Notes: generated by a model not told the origin, from the sequence alone. 64,000 bases of DNA from Salvelinus alpinus (GCF_045679555.1 NC_092115.1:34480728-34544727); one strand, 5' to 3'; positions 10,201 through 20,231 are shown, numbered from the stretch's first letter. Translations and numbers: made by a program.

Positions 10201-13200
10201 AGCTAGCTTGCAGTTGCTAGCTAATTTGTCCTATTTAGCTAGCTTGTTGTTGCTAGCTAATTTGTCGTGGGATATAAATGTTGAGTTGTTATTTTACCTG
10301 AAATGCACAAGGTCCTCTACTCCGACAATTAATCCACACATAAAACGGTCAACCGAATCGTTTCTAGTCATCTCTCCTCCTTCCAGGCTTTTTCTTCTTT
10401 GGACTATATATGGCGATTGGCATCTAACTTTCATAATAAGGTGAATTACCACAACCAACCTGTTCTTCTTTCAACCACCCACATGGGTATAACCAATGAG
10501 GAGATGGCACGTGGGTATCTGCTTCTATAAACCAATGAGGAGATGGGAAAGGCAGGACTTGCACCACGTTCAGTGTCACAAATAGAACTGAGTTCTATTT
10601 TAGCAACGCAGATGCCCGTTGGCACGCGCGAGCAGTGTTGGTGCAATGATTGAATAACATGTACCGTATGTGTAAATTTATTTTGCAACACTTGCGCACG
10701 CGACGCTAGCCGTGTGGTCAGCATGAAAGTCATGCGTGCATACATTTTACAGATGGGTGGTCCCGGAAATCGATCCAACTATCCTGATGTTGGAAGCACC
10801 ATGCTCTACAAACTGAGCTACAGAGGACCACATGAATATAGGATATCTATACATCCATTGGCTTTACAGTATATCTTTAACTATAGTGCCTCTATGTCAG
10901 TGTCTGTCTCTTCCTTTTCAACGGTTCTAACTTTCATGCCTTCTCTTTGACTTCTTCCTCCTTCAATCTTTCATCTTCCAACCCTATCCCTTCCCTTTGA
11001 CCTGTACCTTCCTCTCAAAACCCTTTCTTTCATCCTCTCTTCCTTGTGTTCTTCCCTTTCCTTCCTCTTCTTCCACCTCCCTCTCCTCCCTCTCTTCATC
11101 CTCCCTATTTTCCTCCCCCTCTATTTCCTCCCTGACCTCTTTGTACTCTCCACCCCCCCTCCCCCTCCTCCTCTCTTCCTCTTCATCCTGTCCCTCCAGC
11201 TCTCCCGGACACTGCGTCCCTCCCGACGGTCTCTGAGCAGGTCCAGGCTCGCAGCGCCAGCAGCAGCCAGCTCCCAGTGGTGAGAGAGGAGGAGGAGCTC
11301 ACTGGCCCCCTCACTCAGCCCGAGACGGGATGACATTTCTCCCTCCTCCTCTCTCCTTTCCCCCCTCACTCAGCCTGAGACTGGATTTACCTCCCTCCTT
11401 TTCCTCTTCCTTATCTCTTCTCACCTTCCCTCTCTCCACATTCCTATTTATATTCTGACAAAGAGGGCAATCCACTAGAGGGAACATTGGAACATGCAGC
11501 TTAGGATTCAGTAAATCACAGAAAAGCATTGAATAGCTGAATAGAATAGTTAACTTAATAGATCAGCGTGCATCGCTACTTCCTAGAAAGAATGGCATAG
11601 ACATTGTGGAGAATGTTGCCTGCTGATGAGTAATAGTTGCATGTGTTACGTACTTCAAATGCTCTTTGTTGACATACTCATCCTTGTCGATAGCACATTG
11701 ATTGTACATTGGACACAGAACTGCAAGTCCATTATTTGGTAGGCAAATGTGGATGATGAAAAAGTAGAGATGAATCTTAAGGCTTCTGACGTTGATGTTG
11801 CATGTCTACGGCTGTCATTCGTTGTTTTTTCATTCCTCTCTTTCTCCTTCTCTGACTCATTCTGTAATCTTGGCTTTGTATAAATATATCTATGATCTTT
11901 TATGTATGCTTATACAGTAACATCCATGACAACCAACCCTGGTCCTGGAGAGCTACAAGGTACACAGGCTTTTTGTCTCAACCTTGCACCAACAATGTCT
12001 TAATTATTAGTTGAATTGCATGTTTTAGTATGGGGGAAAAAATGCCTGCACACCATGTCAAGTTCATCCATGTCTAAGGTTGGTTTTCACTGACATACTG
12101 TACTTGTCATTTATCTCTGTCTTTCTGTCTGATCCAGGTGGGTGTGTTTCTGTACATGCCATCTGTCCTCTTGAAGTATCACACAGGCTTACATGGACAT
12201 ACATAGGTCTGGAATATCAAATCAAAATCAAATCCAATTTGATTTGTCACGTGTCGAATACAACAGGTGTAAACCTTACAGTGAAATGCTTACTTACAAG
12301 CCATTAATCAACAATGCAGTTTTAAGAAAAACAAGTGTTAAGTAAAAAATAGATAAGTAAAACATTTAAATAAATAGTTAAAGAGCAGCAGTAAAAATAA
12401 CAGTAGCGAGGCTATATACAGGGGGTACCGGTAAAGCGTCAATGTGCAGGGGTACAGGTTAGTTGAGGTAATTGAGGTAATATGTACATGTAGGTAAAGT
12501 TATTAAAGTGACTATGCATAGATAATAATCAGAGAGTAGCAGCAGCGTAAAAGAGGGGAGTGGGGGGGCAATGCAAATAGTCTGGGTAGCAATTTGATTA
12601 GCTGTTCATGAGTCTTACGGGGTTGAAGCCTTTTGGACCTAGACTTGGCGCTCAGCTACCGCTTGCCGTGCGATAGCAGAGAGAACAGTCTATGACTAGG
12701 GTGGCTGGAGTCTTTGACAATTTTTAGGGCCTTCCTCTGACACATCCTGGTATAGAGGTCCTGGATGGCAGGAAACTTGGCCTCAGTGATGTACTGGGCC
12801 ATACGCACTACCCTCTGCAGTGCCTTGCGGTCGGAGACCGAGAAGTTGCCTTGCCAAGCAGTGATGCAACCAGCCAGGATGCTCTCGATGGTGCAGCTGT
12901 AGAACATTTTGAGGATCTGAGGACCCATGCCAAATCTTTTCAGTCTCCTGTGGGGGAATAGACTTTGTCGTGTCCTTTTCACGACTGTCTTGGTGTGTTT
13001 AGACCATAATAGTTTGTTGGTGATGTGGACACCAAGGAACTTTAAGCTCTCAACCTGCTCCACTACAGCCCTGTCAATGAGAATGGGGGCATGCTCGATC
13101 CTCCTTTTCCTGTAGTCCACAATCCTCTCCTTTGTCTTGATCACGTTGAGGGAGAGGTTGTTATTCTGGCACCACATGGCCAGGTCTCTGACCTCCTCCC

Positions 13201-16200
13201 TATAGGCTGTCTCATCATTGTCGGTGACCACTGTTGTGTCGTCGGCAAACTTAATGATGGTGTTGGAGTCGTGCCTGGCCATGCAGTCATGGGTGAACAG
13301 GGAATACAGGAGGGAACTGTATTATTATTTTACAATTATTATGGATAAAATGTATTTTGGGACTGACTGTGTATTGGGATTACTACCATAATGAGCGTGT
13401 CAGTCAGAGACAAGCTTAATCCATTAGAGAAATCATAATCTATGTGAAAGAGTACATAATGTCACATCCAGCTGTATATTATAATGCAGCATCAGGGGAT
13501 ACTGGGGTTAATATGCATTTATTTCCGCAGCAAAACCTCTGCCGTGAACTTATAAGTATCAACCATGTGCTGAGAGAGAGAGTGAAAGGGAGAGAGCGAA
13601 AGGGAGAGAGCGAAAGGGAGAGAGAGAGTGGAGAGAGCGAGAAAGAGGGTGTCTGGCATTTATAAAGGAAAAGGATCAACAGATATGCTTTATAATCGTG
13701 GAGACTCATGAACCCCACACAGCTGTTTACCCCTGGATTCATCCACAAGAGATAGTGAATTTTCCAGCAAATAGTAAGTGTACCAGGGCCCCCTTCCACT
13801 AATTAAGTAATGAGTGAAGTATGCAATTTAAAATATGCAACTCTGTAACGCCTGACGTGATAGCTACGTGCTGCTGTGTGCAAGTATTTGTGGAGAGAGT
13901 GTATGCAAATATCCTGGCCATATAATCCAACATATTATTGAGAATATATTCAGTTAGAAACAGAAACAGTTATTACTATATACTTGTGGTTATTGCATCT
14001 CCTGATCAATAAGATTCCATTCTGGGCATTGACAACAATGTTTAACTGAATAATTCATCTACAACAAAGTGTCTCTGAGAACACTGACATAACTTCACTC
14101 TCAGATGTTTTACTCACCACTTTACCTACATGACCTAAAAACAATATTGTTTCAGACAGCCTGGATAAAAGTGATAATGTCTGTGAGAACATTTGACATT
14201 CCTAGGAGATGGTAGAGCAAATGCCGGACAGGAGGCAACGCTGAGGGGAGGACTAGGGACGAAGTGCAACTTCCCACCCCCAATTCTTTGTCATATGGAT
14301 AAAGCTATTAAAATGAACAGTAGACATTGTTCCAGCCCACTTTGATCTGTCATGCTCTGAGTTGTGTCAGTTCTCTAGTGGTTCAAGAGCCTCCTGAGGC
14401 AGTCTGTCAGACAGGGTCCACTTGACTGATGCAACCTTCTCACTTCCTCACACCTTTCTCTATACAGTAAGAGAGATGCAGGAAGGACGGACGGACAGGC
14501 ACGCATACATATGCACAAGCACAAACACACGCAGGCACACATGTATAGTCACAGATCCACACGCACATATTTCTTACACATCTCAGTCCCACACAGAGGC
14601 ATAGGGTCATCAGAGAGATGACATGTTACCCCAGGAAACCCAATGCAGGTGTAAAAAGTCTATACTTCACTCCAGGATACCCATTAAGGGCGGCGGTATC
14701 TATAGAAACAAGGTTGCCATATTCATGTCAGGGGTTATTGCATTTCTATTTTAGTTGTTGTGTGTTCCACTTGGATTTAATAGCGTCTATGAACAACATG
14801 ATTATGAAGCCACGCATGTGTGAAAGCGTGTATACTTACTGTATTTCAAATGTATGTAGTTCCGTCCTTGTGGTGTACTTGTCTATTAATGTTCTGTACT
14901 ATGTCATGTTTTTTGTTTTCTGTGGACCCCAGGAAGAGTAGCTGCTGCTTTAGCAGTAGCTAATGGGGGAGCCTAATAAAATACTAATTCTGAGGGTTAT
15001 TCTGGTTGCCAAACGATATCCTCATGCGTAGAGGGGTCAGGAGTGTGAGCGTGCACGTTGCACCTCAGCCTCCGCTGGACTGAACATCACCACCAGAGAG
15101 TGTGTTTTGTGTGAGTGTGTGTCTTCTCGGATTGAGAAAATAACACCATCAGCGAGAGGAGTCGTAGCCTTGGGACGTCACAGCGGGATGGAGGACGAGA
15201 AAGTGGTCAAAATTGACATCAAGTGGCTTGACTCTATTTACACGGTAATTACATGGGCTGGTACAGTGGAACTGAACATGTGGGTAGAGGGTACACACAG
15301 TGGATTGTATTTGACTGTTTGCGCAATTTGATGGATTTTGTAGTTCATTCATCTGAAATCTAAAGCAATAATTCTGGAGTGAGAGGAGGCGGTAATTCGT
15401 TTGAGTGTGTTCATGAATCTAAAATGATGTGTGTTACACATTCCACAGATGGGTATTACAGATAATATTTTCTAGTCAGAATTTAACAATGTACTTACTC
15501 TACCCTGTACCCATGTAAGGTACAGTATCAACACAAAATTAAATGAGACACTTCATGTGAAGCGTTACCCAAAAGGGTTATGTCTACACTCTCTAGTGCA
15601 ATGTTTCCCAACTCCTGTTCTTGTGTGTGTCTTATACCCTCAACAGCACACATTTTTGTTGTAGCCCCAGACAACTTGTCAACTAATCATCAAGCCCTCA
15701 ACGAGTTGAATCAGGTGAGCTTGTCCTGGACTACAACAAAAATGTATGCTGTTGAGGGTACTGGTGGACTGGAGTTGGGGACCACTGCTCTAGTGGTGAT
15801 GTAAAAAGACAGTCACCCCTGCTTCCCTAGAAGCAGTTCCCTTGCCTGCCTGGCCTATTTAGTGTCTACAGATGTCTGCCCCTGTTACTGTACCAAGAAG
15901 GTGTGGTAAAAAGCAGCAGTATCATCTCCCTCTCAGCAGTGGTTCTCCCTAGAGCAGGAACTAGCACACTGGGGGTTCACCATGGGTGTCATGGAGGGGA
16001 GGAAGGGAGGCATGGGCAGAAATCCTCACAGCTCTAGATTGTGACAAGTGGGAGCTGTTGAATTTCTCATTGTAGAAGTCCTCTCATGCCTGGAGGGGAT
16101 GTTGTAAGACATGCACACAGTCTCGGTCTTAATGCTGTTTCAAATGCTTGGTTGTAACTGATTGCATGTAAACCTCTATCTCCAAATGATGTTTGCCTTA

Positions 16201-17123
16201 GAAAAAAATGATATCCACATACATGTGTATGGATATGCTGGATTACGGGAAGGGATATACCCATCTACCTTTTCAATTATTTCTCTATATTTTAGATCTA
16301 TTTGCTTTGTAGTAAAGTCTCATTCCTTGACTTGTGTTCACCTTACATTTCAATTCGTTCTCAGAGGTGGAGCAAACAAAACTCATTGCATAGAACAAAC
16401 ATGGTTATTTTGATGTTGTGCAGTAGAGGCCATCTAGATTGTGATGTTTGTCATTATCAATCACCAGGATTATGAAATCCTGTGAAGGGCAGCGTGCCTA
16501 TAGTCCTTTACAGCCTTCTGGTAGATTGAAACTTTCATTCATCAAATATTTGTCGATTTAAAATCCCCATAATTTGTTTCCCAACCAGCCCAGTACACTT
16601 ATGAAACCTCATTAGCAGAAAAAATAGGCTACGTTCATTAGAATGTAGAGAGACAGATGCACATTCATTAAAACACTATGACCCACTTTTCCGGGATTAT
16701 ATATTTTGCTTACCACATATTATTGCAGGAAGGGGTCTTGATGATAACAAACATTGTTGTCGCGGCCTCCAAGTGATTGTTTCCCCTTGTGCTTTTGTCC
16801 TCCCTCCAGCTGTAGTTGTGGTGAAAAAAGAAGAGGTGACAACAGTCTCAGGAAAAGTGGACGGTGAAAAGGGGGGAAAGAAGACCAAGGAGAAGAAAGA
16901 GGGCAAGGGTGCCAATGAGGGAAAGGATGATGAAAAGGAGGGATCTGCTAACAAAAAAGGAGAAAAAGGGGAAAAGGGGGAAAAAGGGGGAGGAAAGAAA
17001 GGAGAAGCAAGTGAAGGAAAAGGGAAGAAGAGTAGAGAAGGGGAGAAAGGAGGGGGTGATAAAGGAGGAGGTGCAAAAGGAGGTGCTAAGGGGGGAGCCA
17101 AGAAACCTCCTTCGAAAAAGTAA
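7164..17123 (+). CDS. tmie: tmie, transmembrane inner ear protein (exons 2-4 of the gene)
   Basis: TMIE is a small membrane protein of hair-cell stereocilia. It is an essential part of the mechanotransduction channel complex with TMC1/2 and LHFPL5. Three exons (7164-7281, 8807-8956, 16810-17123) join in compatible phases (0/1, 1/1, 1/stop) at GT-AG sites. They give a juxtamembrane segment, one transmembrane helix ([20 protein letters not shown]), a Cys-Cys and basic stretch ([18 protein letters not shown]), the strongly conserved [15 protein letters not shown] block and a Lys-rich tail. Mammalian TMIE has the same order and four exons, the first encoding the cleaved signal peptide; that exon is not visible here. 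The introns contain MITEs, a minisatellite, a LINE and SINE-like sequence. The gene converges on pth1r, its near neighbour in mammals too. Confidence 0.93.
7282..7829. other. tmie intron sequence, no feature seen
   Basis: Intron sequence between tmie exon 2 and the MITE at 7830. The open frame at 7434-7697 has no recognisable motif and no splice support. Nothing else is seen. Confidence 0.5.
7830..8644. mobile_element. Tc1/mariner-type MITE with internal hairpin
   Basis: TA dinucleotides at both ends (7830 and 8643) flank about 85-bp terminal inverted repeats. The left starts CAGTGAATTCCAAAAGTATT; the right, on the other strand, CAGTGAGCTACAAAAGTACT. Both continue through TGGGACAGTG and CTCTGTACTCCAG. 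A second nested inverted repeat lies at about 8005-8120 (GATATTTGTGCATCTG on one arm), with C/G homopolymers and TATGCTAACCTC against GAGGTTAGCATA. No transposase is encoded. The sequence is a known abundant salmonid repeat type. Confidence 0.85.
8807..8956 (+). CDS. tmie: tmie exon 3: end of helix, basic stretch, conserved cytoplasmic block
   Basis: Acceptor TTTGCAAG precedes 8807 and donor GTAAGT follows 8956. The 150 bases complete the split Ile codon and read [36 protein letters not shown] and [14 protein letters not shown], ending one base into the next codon. The segment is the most conserved part of TMIE (human CCVFNCRVPRTRKEIEAR and [15 protein letters not shown]). In people, deafness (DFNB6) missense changes cluster in the Arg-rich part after the membrane helix; the arginines are intact here. 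Confidence 0.95.
9007..9222. repeat. 58-bp minisatellite in tmie intron 3
   Basis: Four copies begin at 9007, 9065, 9123 and 9181, exactly 58 bases apart. Each contains ACATTTTAGG, a CATCCCTA-like block, CTATGAC and AAAGTCYCTRGGA. The copies differ at several positions and the last is partial. The array starts about 50 bp downstream of the donor of tmie exon 3. Confidence 0.9.
9223..9689. other. tmie intron sequence apart from the cassette candidate
   Basis: This stretch contains the 37-bp cassette candidate at 9402-9438 and otherwise shows no recognisable coding, RNA or repeat feature. Confidence 0.4.
9402..9438 (+). CDS. Possible 37-bp cassette exon of tmie (frame-shifting)
   Basis: A 37-base segment is bounded by a good acceptor (TTTTTGATTTCAG) and donor (GGTGAGTTTT). 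Read in the phase left by exon 3 it gives [13 protein letters not shown]. It would shift the frame of the normal last exon, leading to a stop about 19 codons later. It could be a poison cassette, a decoy or chance. There is no homology to support it. Confidence 0.2.
9690..9985. mobile_element. Dispersed teleost repeat remnant
   Basis: The stretch ends AAGGTGTTCCTAATGTTTTGTACACTGT, and its body includes AGACGAATTGAGGCTGTTCTG and GGGGGTGCAACTCAATACTA. These are sequences I recognise as a very common fish interspersed repeat. No terminal repeats or coding capacity could be defined. Family not assigned. Confidence 0.45.
9986..10758. other. tmie intron with TAGCTAGC-rich duplication
   Basis: Around 10192-10265 a short imperfect duplication of TTAGCTAGCTTG / TTGCTAGCTAATTTGTC occurs (two copies about 40 bp apart). 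CpG-bearing sequence (GCGCGTGCGGCATCATGCGC, 10049) also occurs. No gene was recognised. Confidence 0.4.
10759..10829 (-). repeat. tRNA-derived SINE head (tRNA-like fragment)
   Basis: On the - strand the sequence runs GGTCCTCTGTAGCTCAGTTT, then GTAGAGCATGG, and further on GGATCGATTTCCGGGACC. This has the A-box and B-box layout of a tRNA but mismatched stems, and it lacks a usable anticodon arm. It is the head of a salmonid SINE. A functional tRNA gene is unlikely. Confidence 0.6.
10830..11199. repeat. Pyrimidine-rich tract before candidate tmie exon
   Basis: From about 10900 to 11199 the + strand is almost all C and T (TCCTTC, CCTCTCTTCC, CCCCCTCCTCC). Long open frames on both strands here are composition artefacts. 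The tract ends in CTGTCCCTCCAG, a strong acceptor for the candidate exon at 11200. Confidence 0.7.
11200..11333 (+). CDS. Candidate alternative last exon of tmie
   Basis: Directly after an acceptor (CTGTCCCTCCAG), the phase left by tmie exon 3 (one base) gives a 43-codon open frame ending in TGA at 11331-11333. The reading is [20 protein letters not shown], then [20 protein letters not shown] and PETG. It has the same 5' phase as the normal last exon at 16810 and also begins with Ala, so splicing from exon 3 would give a shorter acidic and Ser-rich tail in place of the Lys-rich one. No known TMIE isoform was matched from memory. It could be chance in GC-rich sequence. Confidence 0.35.
11334..12212. 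other. tmie intron, no gene recognised
   Basis: Pyrimidine-rich to about 11440, then ordinary AT-rich sequence. CCTGGTCCTGGAGAGCTACA near 11938 resembles a common fish dispersed repeat end. No splice-bounded frame compatible with tmie was seen. Confidence 0.45.
12213..13318 (-). mobile_element. 5'-truncated L2-like LINE with RT C-terminus
   Basis: On the - strand the frame at 12656-13282 contains FADDTTVV (RT catalytic box), [60 protein letters not shown] and the same C-terminal [17 protein letters not shown] segment as 4438. The 3' UTR runs to 12213 and ends in an ATTTGATTT-type tail (CAAATCCAATTTGATTTGTC on +). The 5' boundary at about 13318 cuts inside the RT, the usual outcome of incomplete reverse transcription. 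It lies in a tmie intron, antisense to the gene. Confidence 0.9.
13319..14849. other. tmie intron with GA-rich microsatellite
   Basis: GA-rich repeat GAGAGAGAGTGAAAGGGAGA with GAGCGAAAGGGA units occupies 13570-13645. A run of CACACG/ACACAC-rich sequence (14500-14590) follows further on. Otherwise no feature was recognised. Confidence 0.5.
14850..14995 (+). mobile_element. LINE 3' tail (same family as 34747-37929)
   Basis: TGTGGACCCCAGGAAGAGTA, then GCAGTAGCTAATGGGG and AATAAAATACTAATT form the 3' end of the LINE whose longer - strand copy starts at 34747 with TTATTAAGGATCCCCATTAG. Only about 150 bp remain, a severe 5' truncation. Confidence 0.75.
15188..15243 (+). CDS. Unassigned candidate first exon
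   Basis: An ATG in good context (AGCGGGATGG) opens [19 protein letters not shown], which ends at a possible donor (ACACG|GTAATT). The upstream 200 bp are less AT-rich than the surroundings. The sequence is not recognised. The donor would leave phase 0, which does not fit the tmie last exon (that reading stops at once), so it is not a simple alternative tmie start. Chance is quite possible. Confidence 0.15.
15599..15787. mobile_element. hAT-type MITE with 8-bp target duplication
   Basis: The element is flanked by the direct repeat CTCTAGTG (15591-15598 and 15788-15795). Its ends are inverted repeats: CAATGTTTCCCAACTCCTGT at left and, on the other strand, CAGTGGTCCCCAACTCCAGT at right. Internal arms follow (CCCTCAACAGCACACATTTT against the equivalent on the right, and TTGTTGTAG). 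The 8-bp duplication and CAGTGGTCCCCAA end are hAT hallmarks. At 189 bp it encodes nothing. Confidence 0.88.
15796..16809. other. tmie intron before the last exon
   Basis: No coding, RNA or repeat feature was recognised. The stretch ends in the acceptor TTTGTCCTCCCTCCAG used by the last exon. Confidence 0.5.
16810..17123 (+). CDS. tmie: tmie last exon: long Lys/Gly-rich cytoplasmic tail
   Basis: Acceptor CCTCCCTCCAG precedes 16810 and the frame set by exon 3 runs 103 codons to TAA at 17121-17123. It opens [20 protein letters not shown] and continues as a low-complexity Lys/Glu/Gly tail with [12 protein letters not shown] and [19 protein letters not shown]. Mammalian TMIE also ends in a Lys-rich tail with a VAIKVEEDE segment, but that tail is much shorter. 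Expansion of G-rich and A-rich codons explains the length. In TMIE the C-terminal tail is known to bind phosphoinositides and affect channel function. The codons are very purine-biased (about 300 bp nearly without pyrimidines), giving a long - strand shadow frame. Confidence 0.9.
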
Positions 17124-17498
17124 ACACTGGATCGGGAAACACAAATTGTGCTAAACAACTTTTCATAAGTCATTTTTTTAGTTGTCAATTTTGTATTTTT
17201 TTGTTTTTTTTAAATGATTGTATATAATGACAAAAAGTACATATTAACTATAAAACAATCTTTAACCCTTGTGTTGTCTTAAGGGTCAAAAATGACACGC
17301 CACTATTACCAGCAGAGAGAACCCCCGAAATGATATTTTTTCAACTTGAAATTTGATTACTTTTCCTAAGAAAAAGTGAAACATTGTCTTTGTTCATATT
17401 TCCATGAAAGCTGTACACCACCAGGGTACAAAGATTGTCTTAGGGGCAATTTTTACCCTGCAGTTATAAAATAATTTACACACCACAAAAACCACAAA

Positions 17499-17634
<136 letters not shown>

Positions 17635-17792
17635 TTGAGATTGTGTACTGCTGATTGAACTCAGACAAAACTAAAACGTTCTTGTGCATGTGCAGCATCT
17701 CCCCTCCACGTCACCACACATGACTCAAGTTCACAGACAAAATAAAAACTATTTCGGACAAAATAAACATTTCTTGAAAGCATTGTTTACTA

Positions 17793-20231
17793 ATGGGGAA
17801 TGCAGTCAGAGACTATAAAGGTGCTGCAGATGACAGCCCCCCCAGTTCTATCTTTGCTGAAGCCATGAGTGCACGTTTCAGCGCCCAACAGGTCGTAGAT
17901 CAGATTTTTTCAGATGTCCAGGAGGAACAAGAGAACAATGATTTAGAAGAGGAAGAGGTATCTGAAGAAGAAGATGGGGAAGAATACAACCCAGAGCATG
18001 ATGCATCATCTTCAGATGAAGAAGAAATCCCCCAAGCTGAAAGTGAGACATTTCTGTCAAACAGCAGCAAAATAACATGGTCCTTGTCACCATATGACAA
18101 CCAGGGCAGGATGGCAGCACAAAATGTCATAAGGATGACCCCAGAGCACACAAGACATGCAGTTGCCCATGCCCATGACATCGCCTCAACATTCTACATG
18201 TTCATCACGCCAGCCATCGAAAAAATTAGCCTGGAGATTACAAATTTGGAGGGTTTCCGTAAATATGGAGACAACTGGAAAAGGATGGATGAGATTGACC
18301 TGCATGCCTACACAGGGCTGCTAGGAGTGTGTATAGGTCCCAAGGCGAGGCTACATGTAGTCTCTGGGATGCAGAGTGTGGAAGGGTGATTTTCAGGACT
18401 TAGGACCTGAGCCCGAGGACCATGCCTCAGGACTACCTGGCATGATGACTCCTTACTGTCCTCAGTCCACCTGGCCGTGCTGCTGCTCCAGTTTCAACTG
18501 TTCTGCCTGCAGCTATGGAACCCTGACCTGTTCACCGGACGTGCTACCTGTCGCAGACATGCTGTTTTCAACTCTCTAGAGACAGCAGGAGCGGTAGAGA
18601 TACTCTTAATGATCGGCTATGAAAAGCCAACTGACATTTACTCCTGAGGTGCTGACTTGTTGCACCCTCGACAACTACTGTGATTATTATTATTTGACCA
18701 TGCTGGTCATTTATGAACATTTGAACATCTTGGCCATGTTCTTATAATCTCCACCCGGCACAGCCAGAAGAGGACTGGCCACCCCTCATAGCCTGGTTCC
18801 TCTCTAGGTTTCTTCCTAGGTTTTGGCCTTTCTAGGGAGTTTTTCCTAGCCACCGTGCTTCTATACCTGCATTGCTTGCTGTTTGGGGTTTTAGGCTGGG
18901 TTTCTGTACAGCACTTTGAGATATCAGCTGATGTACGAAGGGCAATATAAATAAATTTGATTTTTCAGTGCCACGATGCCACTGAAAGTCTTTCACACTT
19001 TCTCAAGAATGCTACGATTTGATAACCGCGAGTCAAGACCTTGCAAGATGTGTGGGAGACAAACTGGCGGCCATAAGAGAGGTCTGGGAGAAGTGGGTGG
19101 AGCGTCTACCATACCTCTACAACTGGGCCTGAGGTAACAGTGGATGAGCTACTGGTTCCATTCTTCTGTAATATAAGTGATTTTCACTGTTAATTTTATT
19201 ATGTATTGCTGTAATATCATTGATGTATGTGATTGTTTTCTGTGACACTGATACTAATTACTGATAGTAATCTCCTTTGTCAAAAGGTCGCTGTCCTTTC
19301 CGGCAGTATATGCCCAGCAAGCCAGCAAAGTATGGCATCAAGATACGGGTGGCCTGTGACACACAATCCAGCTACGCTTGAAAGATGCAAATCTACACAG
19401 GGAAGCCGACCAGTGGAGGCCCAGACAAGAACCATGGGATGAGGGTTGTGCTCGATGTGACAGATGGACTGAGGGGGCACAATGTCACGTGACAATTTCT
19501 TCACCTCTTATGAACTCAGCCAGCAGCTAATGAAGAGGAAGATCACCATGGTTGGCACAGTTAGAAAGAACAAGCCTGAGCTCCACCCTGCACCCCTCGC
19601 AACAAGGGGGAGAGAGGCCTTCTCATCAAAGTTTGCCTTCACCCCCACCACCACTCTAGTTTCTTACCTCCCAAAGAGGAACAAGAATGTGGTCCTCCTG
19701 AGCACACTGTACAAAACGGCTGAGATCAGTGATCGTGAGGACAGCCATCATCCTGGACTACAACCACAACAAAGGAGACGTGGACAACCTGGACAAGGTG
19801 ATTGGAACTTACAGCTGCAGGAGGATGACTGCCCGCTGGCCCCTGGTCATCTTCCATAACATCATTGATGTGTCCTCATACAATGCCTTTGTGATATGGA
19901 ACAAGATCAACCTACCTGGATGCCTGATAAGCAGAACAAGAGGAGGGTGTTCCTGGAGCAGCTGGGAAAGGCACTTGTAACCCCACATATTCAAAGACGG
20001 GAGCGCCTCAACTGCACAGCAGCCTCTGCAGCGCTTGTGGAAGTTGTTCAGGGAGCTGAATCTTGTCCTGATCCACCTGAGGCTGCAGCTGGGGCAGGCA
20101 AGAAGAGGAGATGCCAATTCTGCCCCCCAAAGGAGTACTGTAAAACAAATACTATGTTCTGCACATGTGAGAAATACATCTGTAAAGTCCATGCACACAC
20201 ACTTGTATGCTCTCCTACATGTGCTAATTAG
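17793..20231 (+). pseudogene. piggyBac transposase, split by a retroposon
   Basis: The frame opens at 17793 and gives the acidic N-terminal region typical of piggyBac/PGBD4-like transposases (EEEEVSEEEDGEEYNPEHDA). The conserved start of the transposase domain follows: EITNLEGFRKYGDNWKRMDE, then IDLHAYTGLLGV. It is broken near 18330 and by the insertion at 18398. The domain resumes at about 18970 (PLKVFHTF, RMLRFDNRESRP), with GMRVVLDVTDGLRGHNVT near 19440, DNFFTSYELSQQLMKRKITM at 19490 and DKVIGTYSCRRMTARWPLVI near 19790. It ends with a Cys-rich C-terminal finger (CQFCPPKEYC, CTCEKYICKVH) before TAG at 20229. An extra segment at about 19160-19285 interrupts the region around VDELLVPF; it could be an intron or an insertion. 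Several frameshifts make this inactive. Confidence 0.88.
18398..18957 (+). mobile_element. Retroposon nested in piggyBac, with target duplication
   Basis: TGATTTTCAG at 18388-18397 recurs as TGATTTTTCAG at about 18958-18968, on either side of a foreign block that splits the transposase frame. The block ends in TACAGCACTTTGAGATATCA, then GAAGGGCAATATAAATAAAT and TTGATT, a LINE/SINE-style 3' tail. Its 5' part is the reverse complement of the start of the window (1-235). It has no coding capacity. It is best read as a 5'-truncated non-LTR retroposon inserted after piggyBac. Confidence 0.8.

Noticed and set aside
10759..10829. tRNA gene on the - strand
   Set aside because: The A- and B-box-like sequences are present, but stems are mismatched and the layout matches the head of a common salmonid SINE.
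10997..11369. Ser/Leu-rich and Arg/Glu-rich frames around 11.0-11.4 kb
   Set aside because: Low-complexity pyrimidine tract; frames are open through composition. Only the splice-bounded segment at 11200-11333 was kept, as a candidate.
16697..17188. Pro/Phe/Ser-rich 163-codon frame on the - strand
   Set aside because: Shadow of the purine-rich tmie last exon on the opposite strand.
17878..18181. Cys/Leu-rich - strand frames over the piggyBac N-terminus
   Set aside because: Opposite-strand shadows of the acidic transposase N-terminus.
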